From: Martelella mediterranea
GTDB taxonomy: Bacteria; Pseudomonadota; Alphaproteobacteria; Rhizobiales; Rhizobiaceae
NCBI RefSeq assembly: GCF_004342225.1
Contig: NZ_SMAR01000018.1
Span: 1-64,000, forward strand
DNA length: 64,000 nt
Direction: 5' to 3'
In this document: one piece after another, positions 59,715-64,000 of the stretch
Layout: each line of letters opens with the position of its first letter
Position numbering within the stretch: the first letter of the stretch is position 1
Translations under genes and position numbers: made by a program
The notes under the pieces: generated by a model
What the model was told of the DNA's origin: nothing
Database searches by the model: none
Seen by the model: the letters and a program-made list of their open reading frames with translations, nothing else

Positions 59715-59894
59715 GTGTCGAAAGTTTTCCGGATTGTTTTGTCGCTTTTATTGCTCGCAGGGGTATCAGCCGGTGTCACATCCTGCGCCAGAGGGTGCGG
59801 TCAGCCGAATATATGCTCAGAGGTCAAGCCTGCCTATCAGCAGCTTTCCGATGAGCAGATTGAAACCATGAGCAGCCAGCTCAGCGGTCTCTGA
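59715..59894 (+). CDS. Small lipoprotein (59 aa)
   Basis: GTG 59715 with AAGGAGAAG upstream to TGA 59892-59894. A lipoprotein signal (SKVFRIVLSLLLLAGVSAGVTSC, lipobox VTSC) places Cys near residue 24. The short mature part has two more Cys and a helical end (YQQLSDEQIETMSSQL). Function unknown. It is too short for ordinary gene calling but has good start and signal features. Confidence 0.7.
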   Translation: MSKVFRIVLSLLLLAGVSAGVTSCARGCGQPNICSEVKPAYQQLSDEQIETMSSQLSGL

Positions 59895-60086
59895 GTTTAT
59901 CCCTTTTTCTTTCTTGAATCTCCTCTTGCTCCTGGCTGCTTCTGACAGCTAGAAGAGAAATGAAGTTTTAGCGTTTTTGCCCCAAAAATGACGCATATAT
60001 GCCTGAATCGTGCATGTGCAGGGGTTTTGGAACTTCAAATTCGACGATCCTTCGATAGTGAAGGTCGGGAAAACAAGAGGAAGAAG

Positions 60087-61304
60087 ATGGAAGAGTTTCA
60101 CAAGGTCAGGCGGCTGCCGCCCTACGTTTTCGAACAGGTTAACCGTTTGAAAGCAACGGCGCGAGCGGCGGGCGCCGATATCATTGACCTTGGAATGGGT
60201 AACCCTGACCTTCCAACGCCCCAGTCTATCGTTGATAAGCTCTGCGAAGTTGTTCGGGACCCGCGGACGCACCGGTATTCAACATCGAAAGGCATTCCCG
60301 GCCTCAGACGTGCACAGGCGCATTATTATGCACGTCGTTTCGGCGTAAAGCTCAACCCGGATACGGAAGTTGTTGCCACGCTCGGATCGAAGGAAGGGTT
60401 CGCCAATATGGCGCAGGCGATTACTGCGCCGGGTGACGTCGTTCTTTGTCCGAATCCGACCTACCCGATCCATGCTTTCGGCTTTTTGATGGCGGGCGGC
60501 GTGATCCGCTCGATATCTGTGGAACCTGATGAGCGTTTCTTCGCACCCCTGGAGCGGGCGGTGAAACATTCCATTCCGAAGCCGATTGCTCTGATCCTTA
60601 ACTACCCCTCCAATCCGACAGCACATGTCGCGACACTCGACTTCTACAAAGACGTGATCGCCTTTGCGCGCAAACACGATATTATCGTGTTATCGGATCT
60701 GGCCTATTCGGAGATCTATTTCGGCGACGAACAGCCGCCCTCCGTGCTGCAGGTTGATGGTGCCAAAGATATCGCGGTTGAGTTCACCTCGATGTCCAAG
60801 ACATTCTCGATGCCGGGTTGGCGTATCGGCTTTGCTGTCGGCAATGAGCGGCTGATTGCAGCGTTGGCGCGGGTGAAATCCTATCTCGATTATGGAGCGT
60901 TCACGCCCATTCAGGTGGCCGCGACACAGGCGCTGAACGGTGATGGATCGGATATCGAAGAAGTGCGCTCTATTTATCACAAGCGCCGTGATGTGCTGAT
61001 TGAAAGCTTCGGTAAGGCCGGCTGGGATATCACGCCCCCGGAAGCGACGATGTTTGCCTGGGCCAAGGTGCCGGAGGCGTACCAGTCGATGGGGTCCCTG
61101 GAATTTTCAAAGCTTCTGGTTGAAAAGGCTGACATCGCCGTTGCACCCGGCATCGGCTTTGGCGAGCAGGGTGATGACTATGTTCGTATTGCTCTTGTGG
61201 AAAACGAACACAGAATTCGCCAGGCAGGCCGGAATCTGAAGCGTTTCCTTGCTTCTGCGGAACATGGGCCTGACAATATTGTATCCTTGAACGCACATCG
61301 CTAA
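60087..61304 (+). CDS. Class I/II aminotransferase, AlaC-like
   Basis: 405 residues from ATG 60087 (AAGAGGAAGAAG upstream). PLP-binding Lys in SMSKTFSMPGWRIGF near residue 235; other fold-type I motifs are GMGNPDLPTP, YPSNPTA and LSDLAYSEIYF. It belongs to the LL-DAP/alanine aminotransferase branch usually placed before hom in Rhizobiales. It likely links amino acid and 2-oxo acid pools (alanine or a related substrate). A strong hairpin separates it from hom. Confidence 0.9.
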   Translation: MEEFHKVRRLPPYVFEQVNRLKATARAAGADIIDLGMGNPDLPTPQSIVDKLCEVVRDPRTHRYSTSKGIPGLRRAQAHYYARRFGVKLNPDTEVVATLGSKEGFANMAQAITAPGDVVLCPNPTYPIHAFGFLMAGGVIRSISVEPDERFFAPLERAVKHSIPKPIALILNYPSNPTAHVATLDFYKDVIAFARKHDIIVLSDLAYSEIYFGDEQPPSVLQVDGAKDIAVEFTSMSKTFSMPGWRIGFAVGNERLIAALARVKSYLDYGAFTPIQVAATQALNGDGSDIEEVRSIYHKRRDVLIESFGKAGWDITPPEATMFAWAKVPEAYQSMGSLEFSKLLVEKADIAVAPGIGFGEQGDDYVRIALVENEHRIRQAGRNLKRFLASAEHGPDNIVSLNAHR

Positions 61305-61311
61305 AAGGGTG

Positions 61312-61336
61312 GCAGCCGCGCTTCTTGCGCGGCTGC
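61312..61336 (+). other. Perfect 9-bp hairpin between aminotransferase and hom genes
   Basis: GCAGCCGCG (61312-61320) pairs with CGCGGCTGC (61328-61336) around CTTCTTG. No T run follows, so it may slow or stabilise the transcript instead of ending it. Confidence 0.55.
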
Positions 61337-61366
61337 ATTGAAATTCGGGCCAGTAGGAATTCACCC

Positions 61367-62680
61367 ATGGCAGATGCCTTGAAAATCGGCGTCGCCGGTC
61401 TCGGGACCGTCGGCGCATCGCTTGTGCGTATCATTCATGAACGTCGTGACAGCCTCGCCAACTCCTGCGGGCGTCCAATCGAAATCACAGCTGTTTCTGC
61501 ACGCACACGCAATCGGGATCGCGGCATCGATCTCAGCGGGATGCAATGGTATGATGATCCAGTCGCGCTGGCCGAAAGCGGTGATATCGATGTTCTGGTT
61601 GAGCTGATCGGTGGAGCTGACGGCCCTGCACGGGCATCCGTCGAGGTGGCTCTGGCCCGCGGCTTGCACGTCGTGACGGCCAATAAGGCGCTTTTGGCGC
61701 AAAACGGCGTGGCTCTGGCAGAGCTTGCGGAGGAGAAAGGCGTTCTGCTGAACTTCGAAGCTGCCGTGGCCGGAGGGATCCCGGTGATCAAGGCGGTGCG
61801 CGAGTCGCTGACAGGCAATGCGATGTCGCGCGTCTATGGCATCATGAACGGCACTTGTAACTACATCCTGACGCGGATGGAAAAAGAGGGCCTGTCTTTT
61901 GAAGAATGCCTGAAAGAGGCCCAGCGTCTGGGCTATGCGGAAGCTGACCCGACCTTCGATATAGAGGGCAACGATACTGCCCATAAACTTGCGATTTTGA
62001 CGTCCCTTGCGTTTGGCTGCCAGATTTCCTGTGACGATATCTATCTGGAGGGAATATCCAATATAACTCTGGAAGATATTCGTGCGGCATCAGAGCTGGG
62101 GTACCGTATCAAGCTTTTGGGTGTGGCCCAGCGCACAGAAACCGGTATTGAACAGCGTGTTCATCCGACCATGGTGCCGCATGATACTGTGATTGCTCAG
62201 GTCGATGGTGTCACCAATGCTGTAGCCCTTGAATCCGATATTCTCGGTGATCTTCTGATGGTCGGACCTGGTGCTGGCGGTGACGCGACGGCTTCGGCGG
62301 TCTTGGGCGATATCGCAGATATTGCCAAGTCGCGTCCCGGAGCACAGACTGTTCCAGCCCTCGGAAGACCAGCAAAATCTCTTGAGCCTTATGAACGTGC
62401 GCGTATGCGCAGTCACGAGGGTGGCTACTTCATCCGCATGCGGGTTGTTGATCGCATCGGTGTCATTGCCGCTATCGCGCGCCGCATGGCTGACAGCCAG
62501 ATCTCGCTGGAATCGATTGTTCAGCATTCTACCAATGGCGGCAAGGAAGCACCGACCAAAACGATTATTCTCGTAACGCATGCGACAACTGAGCTTTCCG
62601 TGCGCACTGCGATTGAGCAGATCGAAAGCGATGGCTTTACCGTTAACAAACCTCAGGTCATTCGTATTGAAAAGCCCTGA
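61367..62680 (+). CDS. hom: Homoserine dehydrogenase
   Basis: 437 residues from ATG 61367 (AGGA upstream). NAD(P)-binding GVAGLGTVGASLV, TANKALLAQNG with catalytic Lys, and the hallmark AAVAGGIPVIKAVRESL, then YGIMNGTCNYILTRM. A C-terminal ACT domain (DRIGVIAAIARRMADSQISLESIVQ) suggests feedback control by threonine. It reduces aspartate semialdehyde to homoserine for Thr and Met synthesis. Confidence 0.95.
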   Translation: MADALKIGVAGLGTVGASLVRIIHERRDSLANSCGRPIEITAVSARTRNRDRGIDLSGMQWYDDPVALAESGDIDVLVELIGGADGPARASVEVALARGLHVVTANKALLAQNGVALAELAEEKGVLLNFEAAVAGGIPVIKAVRESLTGNAMSRVYGIMNGTCNYILTRMEKEGLSFEECLKEAQRLGYAEADPTFDIEGNDTAHKLAILTSLAFGCQISCDDIYLEGISNITLEDIRAASELGYRIKLLGVAQRTETGIEQRVHPTMVPHDTVIAQVDGVTNAVALESDILGDLLMVGPGAGGDATASAVLGDIADIAKSRPGAQTVPALGRPAKSLEPYERARMRSHEGGYFIRMRVVDRIGVIAAIARRMADSQISLESIVQHSTNGGKEAPTKTIILVTHATTELSVRTAIEQIESDGFTVNKPQVIRIEKP

Positions 62681-62765
62681 GCTTAAAGTCTTTGCTCTAT
62701 CGGCATCTGAGAGAAATTATGCTGTAAACAGGATCATATGATTTCCAAGTTGACAGGCAGGCGTT

Positions 62766-64000
62766 ATGACCGAACCAAGCACAAGCCTGAAAGCCAAGCC
62801 GCGTGCCTTTCTCGGGGTAGAGACTTCGGCACGCGGGCAGCGCTGGGTGCCGCGCCTGAGCCCGGCGGGTGAAAACCGCGCGCTTGCTATGGCGCAGACG
62901 CACGGGATCGCGGATCTGATCGCCCGGGTTCTCGCCGGGCGTGATGTGCCGGTTGACGAAGCGCCGGCGTTTCTCGATCCGACACTCAGAAGGCTTATGC
63001 CCGATCCGTTCAACCTGACGGATTGCCAGCCCGCGGTTGAGCGGCTGGTCGCTGCCATAAGCAAAGGCCAGAAGGTCGCGATTTTTGGCGATTATGATGT
63101 GGATGGCGCCTGTTCTTCCGCGCTGATGTTTCGCTTCCTGGAGCATTTTGGCATTGATGCAGAGATTTACATTCCCGATCGCATATTTGAGGGTTATGGG
63201 CCAAATCCGCAGGCGATTGATTCACTGATCGATGCAGGCGCCGAATTGATTGTTACTGTGGATTGCGGGTCGACCAGTCACGAGTCGATTGCCGCAGCCA
63301 AGGCACGCGGCATTGATGTGGTGGTGATCGACCATCATCAGGTCGGCGTTGATCTGCCGGAAGCCTATGCTCTCGTTAATCCGAACCGCGAAGACGATCT
63401 TTCGGGGCAGGGGCATTTGTGTGCTGCAGGTGTCGTGTTTCTGGTTCTGGTTGCCACCTTGCGGGCTTTAAGGCAGGCAGGCGATAACCGGGCGGCGGGG
63501 CTGGATCTGCTTGGCTGGCTCGATATCGTGGCGCTTGCGACGGTTTGTGATGTCGTGCCGCTGAAAGGCCTGAACCGGGCATATGTGGTTAAAGGCCTGC
63601 TGGTGGCGCGAAGCCTTTCCAATCCGGGGCTTTCTGCGCTTTTCAAGCGCGCCGGGCTGGCCGGGCCGGTCACACCTTATCATTTTGGCTTTCTGATCGG
63701 TCCACGGATTAACGCCGGGGGCCGGATTGGCGATGCAGCGCTCGGTAGCCGGCTGCTCACAGTGGAGGCCGGTGATGAAGCGGACGCGATTGCCGAGCGT
63801 CTTGATGAGCTGAACCGTCAACGCCAGGCAATTGAAGCCAAGATGCTTGCCGAGGCTGAGGAAGACGCGATTTCCGAGTTCGGTGATGGCTCAGGGGCGG
63901 GGGTGATCGTAACGGCGCGCGAGGGGTGGCATCCCGGTATCGTCGGGCTTCTGGCCTCACGTCTGAAGGATCGATTCGGTCGCCCGGCCTTTGCAATTGC
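62766..64000 (+). CDS. recJ: Single-stranded-DNA-specific exonuclease RecJ (partial, C-terminus outside window)
   Basis: From ATG 62766 the frame is open to the window edge, 411 codons. DHH-family motifs: FGDYDVDGACSSAL near residue 110, VTVDCGS near 162, VIDHHQVG near 185, and VALATVCDVVPL near 258; GPRINAGGRIG follows. RecJ degrades ssDNA 5' to 3' in recombination and mismatch repair. It starts 85 bases after hom; rhizobial genomes often have glpX between the two, absent here. Confidence 0.95.
   Translation, partial: MTEPSTSLKAKPRAFLGVETSARGQRWVPRLSPAGENRALAMAQTHGIADLIARVLAGRDVPVDEAPAFLDPTLRRLMPDPFNLTDCQPAVERLVAAISKGQKVAIFGDYDVDGACSSALMFRFLEHFGIDAEIYIPDRIFEGYGPNPQAIDSLIDAGAELIVTVDCGSTSHESIAAAKARGIDVVVIDHHQVGVDLPEAYALVNPNREDDLSGQGHLCAAGVVFLVLVATLRALRQAGDNRAAGLDLLGWLDIVALATVCDVVPLKGLNRAYVVKGLLVARSLSNPGLSALFKRAGLAGPVTPYHFGFLIGPRINAGGRIGDAALGSRLLTVEAGDEADAIAERLDELNRQRQAIEAKMLAEAEEDAISEFGDGSGAGVIVTAREGWHPGIVGLLASRLKDRFGRPAFAI

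Noticed and set aside
1-64000. CRISPR array or restriction-modification / toxin-antitoxin module
   Set aside because: No regularly spaced direct repeats and no cas, methylase or toxin-antitoxin gene pair were seen in either part of the window.

Overview
The window joins two unrelated parts. Bases 1 to about 29,890 are a transposable (Mu-like) prophage, cut at the left edge inside the tail tape-measure gene. Bases from about 29,900 to 64,000 are host chromosome. The host genes (sfsA-map-radC order, ktrAB, hom-recJ, a trigger factor with a Lys/Ala/Pro tail, a carnitine dehydrogenase-thioesterase fusion, SthA) point to an alphaproteobacterium of the Hyphomicrobiales (Rhizobiales). The genus cannot be fixed from sequence alone.

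Prophage: nearly everything lies on the minus strand, so phage gene order runs from right to left. From the right: a secreted accessory protein and an S24-type repressor (plus strand), an operator region, Ner, an early block with small proteins, a ParB-like protein, MuA transposase and MuB ATPase, then DUF3164, a MazG-like protein, GemA and the Mor activator. After a terminator comes the lysis cassette (amidase, holin-like protein, overlapping i- and o-spanins, XhlA-like protein). The Mu-type head module follows (DUF1804, terminase, DUF935 portal, F-like minor head protein, virion morphogenesis protein, protease, DUF2190, major capsid). Last come an Acb2/Tad1-like small protein, DUF1320, a gp37-like protein, a tail tube and a lambda-like G/T tail chaperone pair. 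There is no sheath gene, so this resembles the transposable siphophages (B3/D3112 type). Two places look like frameshift sites: a canonical GGGAAAC heptamer at the end of the tail chaperone ORF, and an A9 run at the end of the portal ORF. The prophage left end lies in the 29.4-29.9 kb gap, just upstream of a DEAD-box helicase gene.

Host 29.9-39 kb: DEAD-box RNA helicase, SLC13 permease with RCK_C domains, a DUF2339 membrane protein interrupted by one in-frame TGA, and a convergent ktrA-ktrB potassium uptake operon.

Host 39-51 kb: a carnitine utilisation locus. A minus-strand operon runs BKACE (DUF849), L-carnitine dehydrogenase-thioesterase fusion, a four-gene peptide-type ABC importer, SDR, quinone oxidoreductase. 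It is divergent from a CdhR-type regulator. The expected route is carnitine to 3-dehydrocarnitine to betainyl-CoA to glycine betaine.

Host 49.8-64 kb: an esterase, then housekeeping genes rlmJ, nudix, nadK, tRNA-Thr, tig, sthA, radC, map, sfsA, a short lipoprotein, an AlaC-like aminotransferase, hom, and recJ cut by the right edge.
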